Source of the DNA: a candidate division Hyd24-12 bacterium UBA6080
Lineage (GTDB): Bacteria > Fermentibacterota > Fermentibacteria > Fermentibacterales > JCC-6
Length of the DNA stretch: 64,000 bases
Reading direction: 5' to 3'
Assembly: GCA_002436025.1 (NCBI GenBank)
Contig: DIXM01000013.1
Span: 124,001-188,000 of the forward strand
Both the position numbers and the translations under genes were made by a program. Under the pieces are notes generated by a model, which was not told where the DNA came from, ran no database searches, and saw only the letters and a list, made by a program, of their open reading frames with translations. This document shows positions 42,220 to 51,721 of the stretch, piece after piece. Within the stretch, counting starts at the first letter, position 1. Every line of letters starts with the position of its first letter.

Positions 42220-42468
42220 TCAGCCCTGGTGTTTTTTCACCAGGCGGCAGATGGATGTCACGGTGTCGAAGGCCTCGGGGGTGGCTTCGTCGTCGGGAAG
42301 CTTGATGCTGTACTTCTTCTCGAGGAAGACCTTGAGCGACACCATGGAGAAGCTGTCCACCAGACCCGATGAGATGAGCGGGGTGTCATAGCCGACATCC
42401 TGCTCGTCGTCCTCGTCAACGTACTCGCCTATCACGTACTGCAGGATCACGTCCTTCATTTCGGCCAT
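42220..42468 (-). CDS. Stand-alone acyl carrier protein
   Basis: This 82-residue acidic helical protein has the phosphopantetheine attachment motif: S39 in GLVDSFSMVSL, with a YSIKLPDDEATPEAFDTV third helix. The D-S-F triad is an ACP variant of D-S-L. It is not beside fatty-acid genes and is therefore a specialised carrier, probably for the oxoamine synthase. It lies 32 bases downstream of the acyl-adenylate ligase and 13 bases upstream of the synthase. Confidence 0.88.
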   Translation of the reverse strand: MAEMKDVILQYVIGEYVDEDDEQDVGYDTPLISSGLVDSFSMVSLKVFLEKKYSIKLPDDEATPEAFDTVTSICRLVKKHQG

Positions 42469-42500
42469 TTTCTTTTCCTTTCCCTTATGGCAGTTTATTC

Positions 42501-44246
42501 TCAGTCTTCTTCGAGGGTCGAAAGGTCGCCGGTGTCCTCACCCCACTCCAGGGCCCGCAGGTAACGCCTGAGGATCTTGCCTGAGCGGGTCTTGGGAAGC
42601 TTTTCGAGGTACTCGATCTCCTGGGGCATGGCCAGGGGCGAAAGCCTCTTTCTGATGAAGTTCATTATGGAAAGCTCGAGGTCGTCGCTGGGTTCGAAGC
42701 CAGGGTTAAGGGTTACGAAAGCCTTGACCACCTCCATGTTGACCGCGTCGGGCTTGCCCACGGCCGCCGCCTCGGCGATGGCCTCGTGCTCGATGAGGGC
42801 CGATTCGACCTCGAAGGGGCCCACGAGATGCCCGCCGGTGTTTATCACATCGTCGTCGCGCCCCACGAACCAGTAGTAGCCGTCCTTGTCGATGCTTGCC
42901 CTGTCGCCCGAAACGTACCACAGGTCCTGGTTTGCCCTGAGCTCGGCGGGAGTGGCGTTTGATGGAGCGCCGGGGAACTTGCTGCGGTAAAGGTCGGGCC
43001 TCTCCCAGTACTCCCTGAACATCGAGGGCCAACCGGGCCTGAAGGCGATGAGCCCGACCACGCCAGGTTCGGTGACAGGTCTGTGTGTCTTGAGGTCAAG
43101 CACCGTTGCGGTGATGCCCGGGAAGGGTTTGCCCATCGAGCCGGGTTTTATCTTCATGCCGGGGTAGTTGGTTATCATCATCGCGCCTGTCTCGGTCTGC
43201 CAGAAAGTGTCGTGGAAGGGAAGACCGAACACCTTCTCGCTCCAGATCACGGCCTCGGAGTTCAGGGGCTCGCCCACCGAAGCGAGGTGGCGGAGCCTTG
43301 AGAGGTCGAACGTTTTCACGATCTCATCCCCGTCGCGCATCAGTGAACGGATGGCCGTGGGTGCTGAGTACCATACCGTAACCTTGTTGTCCTGGACGAA
43401 CTGGTACCACCTGGCCGACGTGAATCCCGAATCGAGCACGCACTGGGTCACTCCAAGGCTCCAGGGACCGATGATCCCGTAACTGGTCCCCGTAACCCAT
43501 CCCGGATCGGCGGTGCACCAGTAGATATCATCCTCTCTGAGGTCGAGGACCCATTGGCTCGTGAGGGCCTGGCCCATGACCGAGCCGTGAACGTGCTGGG
43601 CGCCCTTGGGCTGCCCGGTGGTGCCGGAGGTGTAGTGGAGCACCGACGGGGTCTCAGAGTCGGATTTGTAAACATTGAAGGCTTCCACCCTCGGGGCGGT
43701 CTCGAAATCGTAGAAGTGCTCGCCCTCCCTGAGTTTGCCCTGGTCACCCTCAACCACGACCACATGCTTCAGGTTGGGCAGTTTGTCCTGTATGGCCCTC
43801 ACCTTCTTCACATGCTTCTGTGTGGTCAGGATGGCCGTCGTCCCTGCCCCCGCGAGCCTCACCTCGAGTGATTCGTCACCAAACGCGCTGAAAAGGGGCT
43901 GAACGATCCCGCCCATCTTCAGGACGCCCAGGAAGGAGATGTAGAGGGCGGGGATCTTGTCCATGAAGACGCAGACGCGGTCGCCGGGCTTGATGCCCAG
44001 TGACTCGAGCATTTGGGCAAAACCGTTGGAGTAGACCCTTATGTCGTCGAAGGTGAAAGTTTTCTTTTTCCCTCCAAAGCCTTCCCAGATCATGGCCGTC
44101 CTGTCGGCCCCACCCCGGGCGCAGACCCTGTCGGAGCAGATGGCGCCGATGTTCAGAAGCTCGCCCTCTTTCCAGTCCAGGACCTTTTTCGCGATGCTCC
44201 AGTCGAAATCCTTCAGTCTCTGCTCATAGCTTCCGATGTTGCTCAA
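42501..44246 (-). CDS. Acyl-adenylate ligase (AcsA-like)
   Basis: This 581-residue ANL-superfamily enzyme has the P-loop YTSGTTGQPKG (205-215), ASVGEPLNSEA, FWQTETGAMM, GRDDDVINTGGHLVGPFEVE and the C-terminal TRSGKILRR with catalytic Lys557 (approximate). It resembles the acetyl/acyl-CoA synthetase AcsA group, so it activates a short acid, either as a CoA thioester or by loading the adjacent carrier protein. The TTG start at 44246 follows GGAAGGGG and lies inside the end of the AcpS-like gene. The substrate is not fixed. Confidence 0.85.
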   Translation of the reverse strand: MSNIGSYEQRLKDFDWSIAKKVLDWKEGELLNIGAICSDRVCARGGADRTAMIWEGFGGKKKTFTFDDIRVYSNGFAQMLESLGIKPGDRVCVFMDKIPALYISFLGVLKMGGIVQPLFSAFGDESLEVRLAGAGTTAILTTQKHVKKVRAIQDKLPNLKHVVVVEGDQGKLREGEHFYDFETAPRVEAFNVYKSDSETPSVLHYTSGTTGQPKGAQHVHGSVMGQALTSQWVLDLREDDIYWCTADPGWVTGTSYGIIGPWSLGVTQCVLDSGFTSARWYQFVQDNKVTVWYSAPTAIRSLMRDGDEIVKTFDLSRLRHLASVGEPLNSEAVIWSEKVFGLPFHDTFWQTETGAMMITNYPGMKIKPGSMGKPFPGITATVLDLKTHRPVTEPGVVGLIAFRPGWPSMFREYWERPDLYRSKFPGAPSNATPAELRANQDLWYVSGDRASIDKDGYYWFVGRDDDVINTGGHLVGPFEVESALIEHEAIAEAAAVGKPDAVNMEVVKAFVTLNPGFEPSDDLELSIMNFIRKRLSPLAMPQEIEYLEKLPKTRSGKILRRYLRALEWGEDTGDLSTLEED

Positions 44247-44640
44247 GGCTGCCCCTTCCGTTCTGTGCGGCTGAAAGAACCACTATCGCCACGGCGTTCG
44301 TTCCGCAATGGCTTATGGAAACGCTCACATCCCCGACATGCCTTATCAGTGCGAGTGCGGCGACCCTTCCGTGCAGACGGATACCCACTTCGCCCGACCC
44401 GCTGTTCCTTTGTACCTCAACATCCCTGAGACTGAGGTCAGTCCCGCTTTCATCAACGCCCAGAGCGGTGATCACAGCTTTCTTCGCCGCGAACCTGCCG
44501 GCGAAGCTCTCGTGTCTTCTGGCCCTGCTCACCGCATAACTTGTCTCATCGGGCAGGAAAACACAGCTTACGAATTCGTCCGTGAGGTTTTTCTTGAAGT
44601 CCTCAAGGTCTACGATGTGTACTCCCACTGCCACGATCAC
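44224..44640 (-). CDS. AcpS-like 4'-phosphopantetheinyl transferase with altered metal ligands
   Basis: This 138-residue protein is of AcpS length and fold, with AVGVHIVDLEDF at the start, FAGRFAAKKAVITALG in the middle and VSISHCGTNAVAIVVL at the end. AcpS adds phosphopantetheine to acyl carrier proteins. The two usual Mg-binding residues are replaced: His8 where the family has Asp (G-x-D-I), and Lys54 where it has Glu (AAKEA). GTG 44640 follows AGAGGTG. It is first in the operon and overlaps the ligase by 23 bases, so it should act on the carrier protein if active. Confidence 0.75.
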   Translation of the reverse strand: MIVAVGVHIVDLEDFKKNLTDEFVSCVFLPDETSYAVSRARRHESFAGRFAAKKAVITALGVDESGTDLSLRDVEVQRNSGSGEVGIRLHGRVAALALIRHVGDVSVSISHCGTNAVAIVVLSAAQNGRGSLEQHRKL

Positions 44641-44731
44641 AACACACCTCTTCCCGCCGGGTAGAGCGACCACCGCCGGGAATCCGTCCCGGGAACCCTA
44701 ACTAGAGACCCGCTTCGTGTCCACATGCATG

Positions 44732-46897
44732 TCAGGGCCATATCGCCCTGTAGATGGTGTAGTTGTGAAAGACCATCTCCACGTACTTCTTGGTTTCGTT
44801 GAACGTGATCCTGGAGAAGAACTCTTCCGGCAGCGCGGTACCGGCGCCCCAGCGAACCGCGTTGTGGGGGCCGCCGTTGTACGCTGCCAGAGTTTCGAAG
44901 ACCCCTCCGCCCATCTCTTCGGAGTAGGCGGAAATGCACGCGGTCCCGTACTCGATGGAAACCGAGGGATCGTAAAGGGCATCAGGACTGAAGTGTTCCC
45001 ATCCCCACCGGTCCGCCACGTACTCGGAGGTGCTGGGTATCATCTGAAGAAGACCCCTTGCCCCGGCTGTGGAATAGACCCCGGGTGAGAAGCCGCTCTC
45101 CTGTTTCATGATGCTGAAGACGAGGAGAGGGTCGAGTCCGTACCTTCCGCAGGCGGATTCCACCTCCTCCCCCCACGCTCTGGGATATCTGAGCCTCCAG
45201 AGTTCAAGGGGTCTGTTGGACCCCTCGAGGCTCCACATGGTGTATGCCGCCCACGGCCCCCGTTCCCAGACTCCGTGTTCGGCGTAGAAAGGACCGAGGC
45301 GGAAGGCTCCTCCAACTTCAGTCTCCGCTTCGCGGAAGAGGTCGATGGCCCAATCCCGTCTTCCAGCCTCGACAAGGAATGCGCCAGTGAGGGCTGACGA
45401 AGGAGGGACGGCCGGGGCGCGGTCGTTGCGTGTCATCCAGACGTCAAGGGGTTCGGATGTGAAGGAGGGCTGCATGGGCGGCAGACCAAGATACTCCCTG
45501 GCGAAGAACGCCGGAAGGCTCTCGGGTTTGTCGGCAATGAGGGTCTGGAGAACCACCAGCCCCTCGGGATTTCCCGCCTGGTGAAGAAGCCTGCCATAGT
45601 AGAACCGTGCCGGGGGGGAATAGACGCTTTCGGTCCATCTTGCGATGAAACTCGCCAGTTCACCCTGAGCCGTGGGGTCTCCTGTTTTCAGAAGGGCAAG
45701 GCAAAGGTAGAAGTGCGCGTCGTCCGCAGTGGTATTCCCGGGGTACAGGGCAAGCGTCTGGCGGAAGTGCGGTATCGACGTTTCATAGAGGGCGTTCTCG
45801 AAAAGCAGGCTTCCCCGGTACCAGGGAAGATTGCTGATGCGTTCATGGGCTGGCCATGAGCGTTCGTAAAGGTCGAAGAGTTCGAGCGCTTCGTCAACCT
45901 GGCCCAGCGCGGCCCTGCTTCTGGCAATGTTGATCACCGCATCGGGGGCATCGGCTCCCTGTGGCCAGCGCCTGTAGTATTCCGAAAGCATGCTGATCGC
46001 CTCATCGTAGCGCCCGAGCCTGTCACGGGTTCTCGCGGCAAGGTAGTAAAGGTGCGCGGGTGGATTCCGGCTTTCAAGGGCTATCTCATTGAGCTGGTTC
46101 CACATGCCACCGCCGTAGTAGTGCTCGGCCACTCTCGAGGCCAATTCAGGGTCGGATAGAAGGGTTTCCTTCAAGACCTCGAAGGCCGCCCCGTGGATGT
46201 CGCCCGCCGGCCATAGCTCAACTGATCCGGCAAGATCATCCTGCCAGCCCGAAAGGCCTGCGGCGTGCCTGTGCATTCCCCGGTAATGAAGCAGAGCTGA
46301 AGGGACCTCATCACCGTCGAGGGTTTCCGCCCTTCGCCAGAGGGCTTCCTGTGCGGCGGTGTCGCCCGTGCCCAGAGCCACCCTGTAAGAGAGGATCAGG
46401 TGGTCGTTTCCGGCAGCGCCGGGAAGGTTGTCTCCCGAGTGGGAAAGAAAGGCAGCCGCGTCATGAAGCATCCCGGCCTCCACAAGGGCTTCGGCCGCTG
46501 CCAGTGCGGCGTACTCGGAGTGAGGTGTGCTTCGGGACAGTATCCTTTGTTGAAGCTCCAGGGCGGCGAAGGCACCACCCAGACGCAGGGCCTGGAACAC
46601 CATCACTGAATCGGGGTTTTCAAGAAGCAGGGCCGCCACTTCATGGTTCGGCCCCGGGCAGACCGCGGCTGCAACGCCTGCAAGTTCCATCCTCTGCGGG
46701 TTTCCGGGTTCGAGGGCAAGTGCAGCATCCACATACGCTTCCGTGGCAGGGCCGTAAAGACCAAGGCCGCAGAGGCTGTCAGCGGAAGCCCTGAACCTTG
46801 CGCAGCGGGCTTCGGGACTTTCAGGCCCGGTCTCGACCGAAACGCTGCCGCACCCCGCGAAAAGACAGAGCAGGAACAGCCCGGCGCCCCTCCTCAA
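44732..46897 (-). CDS. Slt-type lytic transglycosylase lipoprotein with TPR-like repeats
   Basis: This 721-residue lipoprotein (GLFLLCLFAGC, lipobox Cys about 16) has a long helical repeat region followed by a C-terminal SLT domain, with FSIMKQESGFSPGVYSTAG (catalytic Glu), GLLQMIPST and TLAAYNGGPHNAVRW. It cleaves peptidoglycan from the outer-membrane side. TTG start at 46897 overlaps the stop of the upstream repeat-protein gene (TTGA). The length is near that of E. coli Slt70. Confidence 0.88.
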   Translation of the reverse strand: MRRGAGLFLLCLFAGCGSVSVETGPESPEARCARFRASADSLCGLGLYGPATEAYVDAALALEPGNPQRMELAGVAAAVCPGPNHEVAALLLENPDSVMVFQALRLGGAFAALELQQRILSRSTPHSEYAALAAAEALVEAGMLHDAAAFLSHSGDNLPGAAGNDHLILSYRVALGTGDTAAQEALWRRAETLDGDEVPSALLHYRGMHRHAAGLSGWQDDLAGSVELWPAGDIHGAAFEVLKETLLSDPELASRVAEHYYGGGMWNQLNEIALESRNPPAHLYYLAARTRDRLGRYDEAISMLSEYYRRWPQGADAPDAVINIARSRAALGQVDEALELFDLYERSWPAHERISNLPWYRGSLLFENALYETSIPHFRQTLALYPGNTTADDAHFYLCLALLKTGDPTAQGELASFIARWTESVYSPPARFYYGRLLHQAGNPEGLVVLQTLIADKPESLPAFFAREYLGLPPMQPSFTSEPLDVWMTRNDRAPAVPPSSALTGAFLVEAGRRDWAIDLFREAETEVGGAFRLGPFYAEHGVWERGPWAAYTMWSLEGSNRPLELWRLRYPRAWGEEVESACGRYGLDPLLVFSIMKQESGFSPGVYSTAGARGLLQMIPSTSEYVADRWGWEHFSPDALYDPSVSIEYGTACISAYSEEMGGGVFETLAAYNGGPHNAVRWGAGTALPEEFFSRITFNETKKYVEMVFHNYTIYRAIWP

Positions 46898-48234
46898 TTC
46901 GCTCCGTCCCCGGTGTATGCCGCAAGTTCCGCCTTCACATCGGGGTTGCCTGGCGCGAGAGAAGCGGCCCTTTCCAGCGTGGCCACGGCGTCGGCATGAC
47001 GGCCCGACGAGGCCAGCGCCCTGCTGTAGGCGATCATGGTCCTCACGGAGGGGGTCTCATCAGTCATGAACTTCTCGAGGAAGGAGATCGATTCACCTGT
47101 TCTGCCTTCAGCAAGAAGAAGCACCCCGAGTCCCGATACGGCCTGGTCGAGGTCGGGCTTGAGCTCGAGCGCCTTCCTGAATGACCCTTCGGCCTCGCTC
47201 TCCTCACCCTTCGCGGCCTGAACGTGGGCCAGGTTGCACCACACCTCCGCCCTGCCGGCGTCGAGGTTTATGGCTTCCTTGAGGTCAAGGGAGGCGGCCT
47301 CGTACTCGCCCGTGTTGTAATGGTGTATGGCGCTTCGGTTCAACGAGCTTATGCCCTCTTCCATGGCCTTTCCGGCAAATCTTTCGGTGACTTCCTGCAT
47401 CCCGGCAAGAATGGCGGTGTTCTTCCCGAGCCCTGTCGAAAGCTCGTTCTTCACTGCTTCGATGGCTTCACCGGTCTTCTCCCCGACCCTGGTCAGGTCG
47501 TTCAGGACCTGTTCGGTGTTCCTGCGGGACTCTTCGGCCTTCTCAAGGTTCGCAGCGGTTTCGGTCCTGATGCTCTCCGCCTTCCCGGCAAGCGAATCAT
47601 GCATGGTGCGCACCGAATCGGGGATCGAACCGATGGCGTCAATAATGAAGCCCGAGGCCTCGGTTAAGTTGAGGGCGCTGTTCCGGGTGGACTCCGAAAC
47701 GGAGGCGTTCAGTTCCGACAGAAGCTTTTCGAGCCTGTCCCCAAGCTCGGAAAGCCCCTGTGCAAGGGAGCCTTCGTCATGGGAGCCGGACGAACCTCCG
47801 CCAATCGTCGTCAGGCGGGACACAGCTTCCTCGAGCCTTCCGAACTGGGCTTCGAAGAAGCTCTCACCGGGCTGCGCCGGATACTCGGCCTTCGCGACCT
47901 GGTCACGAACCGCATCGAGTTTCTCTCCAACGCCCGCCCCAAGCTTTTCGATGGAGGCATCGAGCCTTGAAAGCCCTTCCGCAATCGGAGCAAGATCGAA
48001 TGGTTCAGGGGAGGATTCAGAACCGTGGGCGATCCGGGACACGGCTTCTTCCATCCTTCCGAACTGGGCTTCGAAGAAGCCCTCTCCGGGCAACGCGGGC
48101 GGTTTTGCCCCGGCGATCTCGCTCCTGACGGCATCAAGTTTCTCCGCAAGCACATCCATCTTCCCGGACATCTGAAGCATGGCCTGCCCCAGCGCCACGA
48201 GAAGCTGCTCAACGGTCATCTGGTTATCTGCCAT
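46894..48234 (-). CDS. Coiled-coil TPR protein
   Basis: This 446-residue protein has an N-terminal half of heptad-rich sequence with a repeated block (PGEGFFEAQFGRMEEAVSR at about 48 and a second copy near 105) and a C-terminal set of TPR motifs (about 300-430). No signal peptide is visible. ATG 48234 has a GGGGGAGGACC site and lies inside the end of the upstream 1163-residue gene. It is probably a scaffold in the same operon as the transglycosylase. Confidence 0.7.
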   Translation of the reverse strand: MADNQMTVEQLLVALGQAMLQMSGKMDVLAEKLDAVRSEIAGAKPPALPGEGFFEAQFGRMEEAVSRIAHGSESSPEPFDLAPIAEGLSRLDASIEKLGAGVGEKLDAVRDQVAKAEYPAQPGESFFEAQFGRLEEAVSRLTTIGGGSSGSHDEGSLAQGLSELGDRLEKLLSELNASVSESTRNSALNLTEASGFIIDAIGSIPDSVRTMHDSLAGKAESIRTETAANLEKAEESRRNTEQVLNDLTRVGEKTGEAIEAVKNELSTGLGKNTAILAGMQEVTERFAGKAMEEGISSLNRSAIHHYNTGEYEAASLDLKEAINLDAGRAEVWCNLAHVQAAKGEESEAEGSFRKALELKPDLDQAVSGLGVLLLAEGRTGESISFLEKFMTDETPSVRTMIAYSRALASSGRHADAVATLERAASLAPGNPDVKAELAAYTGDGAN

Positions 48235-51200
48235 TGGTCCTCCCCCGTCCCCTGTTCCATTTGTCAATTAAAAGATCGCTTATGGTCCAGCTCCGGTCGT
48301 GATCTGCGCCCTGCGCGGCGTAAAGAGCGGGATGTCTTTCCTGCATCAGTCTTTCAAGAGCGGCCTTCTCCATCGGAAGCCCCATCTGGGAAAAAGCCCA
48401 GCGAAGCCTTTCCAGATGGACCGGATCGCCGGTGTTCCTGTAAAGGCAAAGCCAGCCCGCGCAGGCCGCGTCCCTCCTGCCCGAGACCCAGAGAGATTCT
48501 TCATCGGAGGGTACGGATTTGGCCATCAGGGCCACGGACTCCCTCAACTGAGCCAGAAGGGAGTCATCGCCCCGGGCAGCCTTGAAGGCCTCCCGGGTCC
48601 TTCCCGCGGCAACGAGAAGCCTGATGAAACCGGGGGTGGCCTGTGCACCGGTCAGAGAAACGGCCCTGTCCACCAGAAGTGCGGCTTTTTCCGAGAGGTC
48701 TGCGTCACCCGAATCGGCGAGCCTCATGGCGAACCCCATCACGGTCTCGCCGTCGAGGCCGGAACGTGCCAGTGCGGCCGCCGCGGCCCCGGCTTCATCG
48801 GCTCTCATTGCAGCATCGGGGGGAAGGAACTCGGAGAGCCCCTTCGCAATGAACCCGTCGGACTCCACCGAGGTCCAGAAATCCAGCCTGAGCGAATCAT
48901 CCGATCCGGCGTCATTGAAAAGCTCTTCGTCGATCTCAGGGTACCCCTTGCCAGCCAGGACAACCCTTATTGCGTGGGCCTGGGCCGAAAGGTCCGAAGC
49001 TGCACAGGTCTGCATGAGCGAATGCAGGGGCTGGTAAAGCCCCTCGGTGGTCCACTGTTCAATGCACTGCTCAACGGACTCAACCGGTGGATGGATGTCC
49101 GGGGGAGCGCAGGCTTCATGGAAGAGCTGGGAATCCGCCGAGACAATGCCAAGCAGGGCCCTGACCCGGGGGTCGGCAAGCTCAAGCACCGCTACCTGTT
49201 CAAACAGGTCCGGGTCGATCCTGAGGGCATCGCACGCGGCACCGGAAACATCCTGCCCCGTGGAGTGCCTTACAGCTGTGGAAACGCCGAAAAGAAGCAG
49301 TTCGGCGTCCAGCTTCCCGGTGGCGTAACCGATGGCGGCGGATGAAAGTTCGCCTGCGGGAGCGGGGTTTCTCTCGAGTGCTGTCGAGGCGGCACTTCGA
49401 AAACCCTTCACATCCCCGGCAAGAAGCCTTGAAAGGGCCAGAAGCTTCCAGAGTTCCCAGGACTCCACATGAGCGGGGGCATTCTCCTCAAGAAAAGCCT
49501 TCACATCGGGAGAATCGAGACATTTGGAAAGAACGCCCGCAGCGCCCGTCAGATCTCCGGTGTTCACCAGGGAGTTGGCAAGTGCAAGGGTGGTGAGCCC
49601 CGATGTCTCCCCGCCCGCAAGGGACTCGAGGACCTTTCTTGCAAGTGAAGCCGTTCCGGTGTCACCGGCTGCGGCAGAGAGAAGGCTGACCGCCTGAGCG
49701 CGGTCTCCCGTGGCGGTTGCACGACAGCCCGCCGCCAGGGAAGCAACGGAACCCTCGGGTATCTCGAGGCTCTCGACCGAAACGGCCGCGGTACCGAAGT
49801 GCCCCTCCTCGATGAAATACTCCAGCCTGAAAAATGCCGTTGAAAGTGGATCGCCCGTATCCACCCTGGTGGCCAGTGAATCCATCCAGTCCGCCCGGGC
49901 TCCCGGTTCAGCCAGGAGAGGGAGCAGTTTGGCCACCACGTCTCCCCTGCCGAAGTCGTTCAGCGCAGGCAGGAAGTTTTCCGCTGATGTCCTGTGAAGC
50001 AGGCTGAGCCTCATGTCCGACACAAGGTCTGCCACCCTGGACGCAAGGGAGGGTTCCCGCACGGCCTCGGCCATGGCCGGAGAAGCCGTTGCGGCATCTT
50101 CAAGCGCAACCGCGGCCGTGGCCTGTACAAGGTATCCGGCCGGGGTCGCCGGCGTGAAACCGCACTCAAGCAACTCACGGGCGCTGTTCCGGGCAAGCCC
50201 GTTGTCGATGATCTCGAGAAGGCCTGCATCGCTGACCTTTTCACCCGACAGCAGCAGGGCCAGCCAGTCCGCCGCCGATTCCCGCGAATCGCCGATCCCC
50301 CCCGATATGGAAGCCCTGAAGCGCCTCAGTCTGGGGTACTTCACCATGAGATGGGATAGCCGGGAGAGGATCACCGCCATGTCCGATCTGGACTTGAGGT
50401 CCTTTCTCGAGGCAAGGTGCTGCAGGGCCGCGCCGGCCTCGCCCTCCCTGCCCCCGATAAGCTTGTGGACCGCAAGCAGGATCAGGACGGAAGCGTTGCT
50501 CTTGTCTTTCTGGAGAAGCTTCTGTATCTGGTTGAACACCCAGTCCGGATCCTGTTCGAGCAGGTAGAGGATGATCTGGACCGCGTCTTCGACCGATCCC
50601 TTCTCTACGAGGAATTCACCCAGTTTCCGCGAAACCCTGCCATCCTTGTCCATCCCCTTCTCAATCACGCTTCGGCAGACTTCAGCCACCGGAGCCTGGT
50701 CGAGGTCGGCACACTCGAAGACCTTCGCAAGGGATTCCATGCCCTGTGTCGTCTCGCCTCTGGATATCCTCAGTCTGGCCTGGAGAAGGTGCGCCCTTGC
50801 GCTTCCCGGGGCGCCAATGACAACCCCCGCCACCGCCTGTTCAAGCGAGTTGGGATCCACCTCGCGCTCGAGCAGTGCCTCGAGCGCATTGCATGCGTCG
50901 TTGGTCCTGCCGGCCGCCGACATCAGCCTGGCCAGTGCGATGGACGCCTTGCCGGTGTTGTCGGTGGGGATAAGGCTCTTCTCGGTTATGGCTATGGCTT
51001 TTTCAATAATCTCACGGTCGGCCATCAGCAGTGTGGAAAGCTCCGAGAGGGCCCGTTCGTTGTCGGAAAGAGCCACTAGTATCTTTATGCGCCCCAGGTT
51101 GACATCCATGTCGGTGCCCCCGGTGCGGGTGGCTATCCAGCCGCTGAGCCTGGCCAGGCTCTCGTCGGGGAACGATGACCTCTCCGCTGCGTTCACAAGA

Positions 51201-51715
51201 ACGTCCACGGCCTCGGAAGGCCTTCCCTTGCGGTGAAGGACGACAGCCATTGCGATGCATGGCTCGGTGTTCTTCAGCTCTTCGCCGGGGAACCTGGCCT
51301 GGGCCTGATAGGCGCTTTCGATCGAATCGGTGAACCTTGACTCCGTCAGGCGGTCAACCGTGGAGAGCAGCTCGAGCATCCCGTTGTAGTCCTTGCTTCG
51401 AAGCCTCAGTCTCCACAGGACCTTGAGAAGCTCGGTGGACCGGGAGAACTGCGAGAGTTTCTCCTCCAGCATCTTGACCACGCCGGGTCTGAGGTCGGAG
51501 TGGGCCTTGATGATCCGTTCGGAGAGCCTGGCAGCCAGGTCGGGGTGGCCTATGTCCATCAGGAAAGGAACGACCTGCCGGGCCGAATCCTTCTCCTCAA
51601 GAATGCCTTCTATCTCCTCTTCAATGAGAACTGCCGCCTGGTCAACCATGTCGTCGGCAGCCATGTCCCTGGCCTTTTTCAGGATTCTCTGCGATTTGGA
51701 TTTGAAAAGCGCCAT
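48224..51715 (-). CDS. 1163-residue TPR-like repeat protein
   Basis: This very large all-helical protein starts with MALFKSKSQRILKKARDMA and carries repeated helix pairs of TPR/HEAT type through its whole length, for example LLKVLWRLRLRSKDYNGMLELL. Small residues (Ala, Gly, Ser) are abundant. No signal peptide, membrane segment or catalytic motif was found. It lies between a MltD-like transglycosylase and a second TPR protein, all minus strand. It is probably a cytoplasmic scaffold, possibly for envelope assembly. Confidence 0.65.
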   Translation of the reverse strand: MALFKSKSQRILKKARDMAADDMVDQAAVLIEEEIEGILEEKDSARQVVPFLMDIGHPDLAARLSERIIKAHSDLRPGVVKMLEEKLSQFSRSTELLKVLWRLRLRSKDYNGMLELLSTVDRLTESRFTDSIESAYQAQARFPGEELKNTEPCIAMAVVLHRKGRPSEAVDVLVNAAERSSFPDESLARLSGWIATRTGGTDMDVNLGRIKILVALSDNERALSELSTLLMADREIIEKAIAITEKSLIPTDNTGKASIALARLMSAAGRTNDACNALEALLEREVDPNSLEQAVAGVVIGAPGSARAHLLQARLRISRGETTQGMESLAKVFECADLDQAPVAEVCRSVIEKGMDKDGRVSRKLGEFLVEKGSVEDAVQIILYLLEQDPDWVFNQIQKLLQKDKSNASVLILLAVHKLIGGREGEAGAALQHLASRKDLKSRSDMAVILSRLSHLMVKYPRLRRFRASISGGIGDSRESAADWLALLLSGEKVSDAGLLEIIDNGLARNSARELLECGFTPATPAGYLVQATAAVALEDAATASPAMAEAVREPSLASRVADLVSDMRLSLLHRTSAENFLPALNDFGRGDVVAKLLPLLAEPGARADWMDSLATRVDTGDPLSTAFFRLEYFIEEGHFGTAAVSVESLEIPEGSVASLAAGCRATATGDRAQAVSLLSAAAGDTGTASLARKVLESLAGGETSGLTTLALANSLVNTGDLTGAAGVLSKCLDSPDVKAFLEENAPAHVESWELWKLLALSRLLAGDVKGFRSAASTALERNPAPAGELSSAAIGYATGKLDAELLLFGVSTAVRHSTGQDVSGAACDALRIDPDLFEQVAVLELADPRVRALLGIVSADSQLFHEACAPPDIHPPVESVEQCIEQWTTEGLYQPLHSLMQTCAASDLSAQAHAIRVVLAGKGYPEIDEELFNDAGSDDSLRLDFWTSVESDGFIAKGLSEFLPPDAAMRADEAGAAAAALARSGLDGETVMGFAMRLADSGDADLSEKAALLVDRAVSLTGAQATPGFIRLLVAAGRTREAFKAARGDDSLLAQLRESVALMAKSVPSDEESLWVSGRRDAACAGWLCLYRNTGDPVHLERLRWAFSQMGLPMEKAALERLMQERHPALYAAQGADHDRSWTISDLLIDKWNRGRGRTNGR

Positions 51716-51721
51716 GATCCC

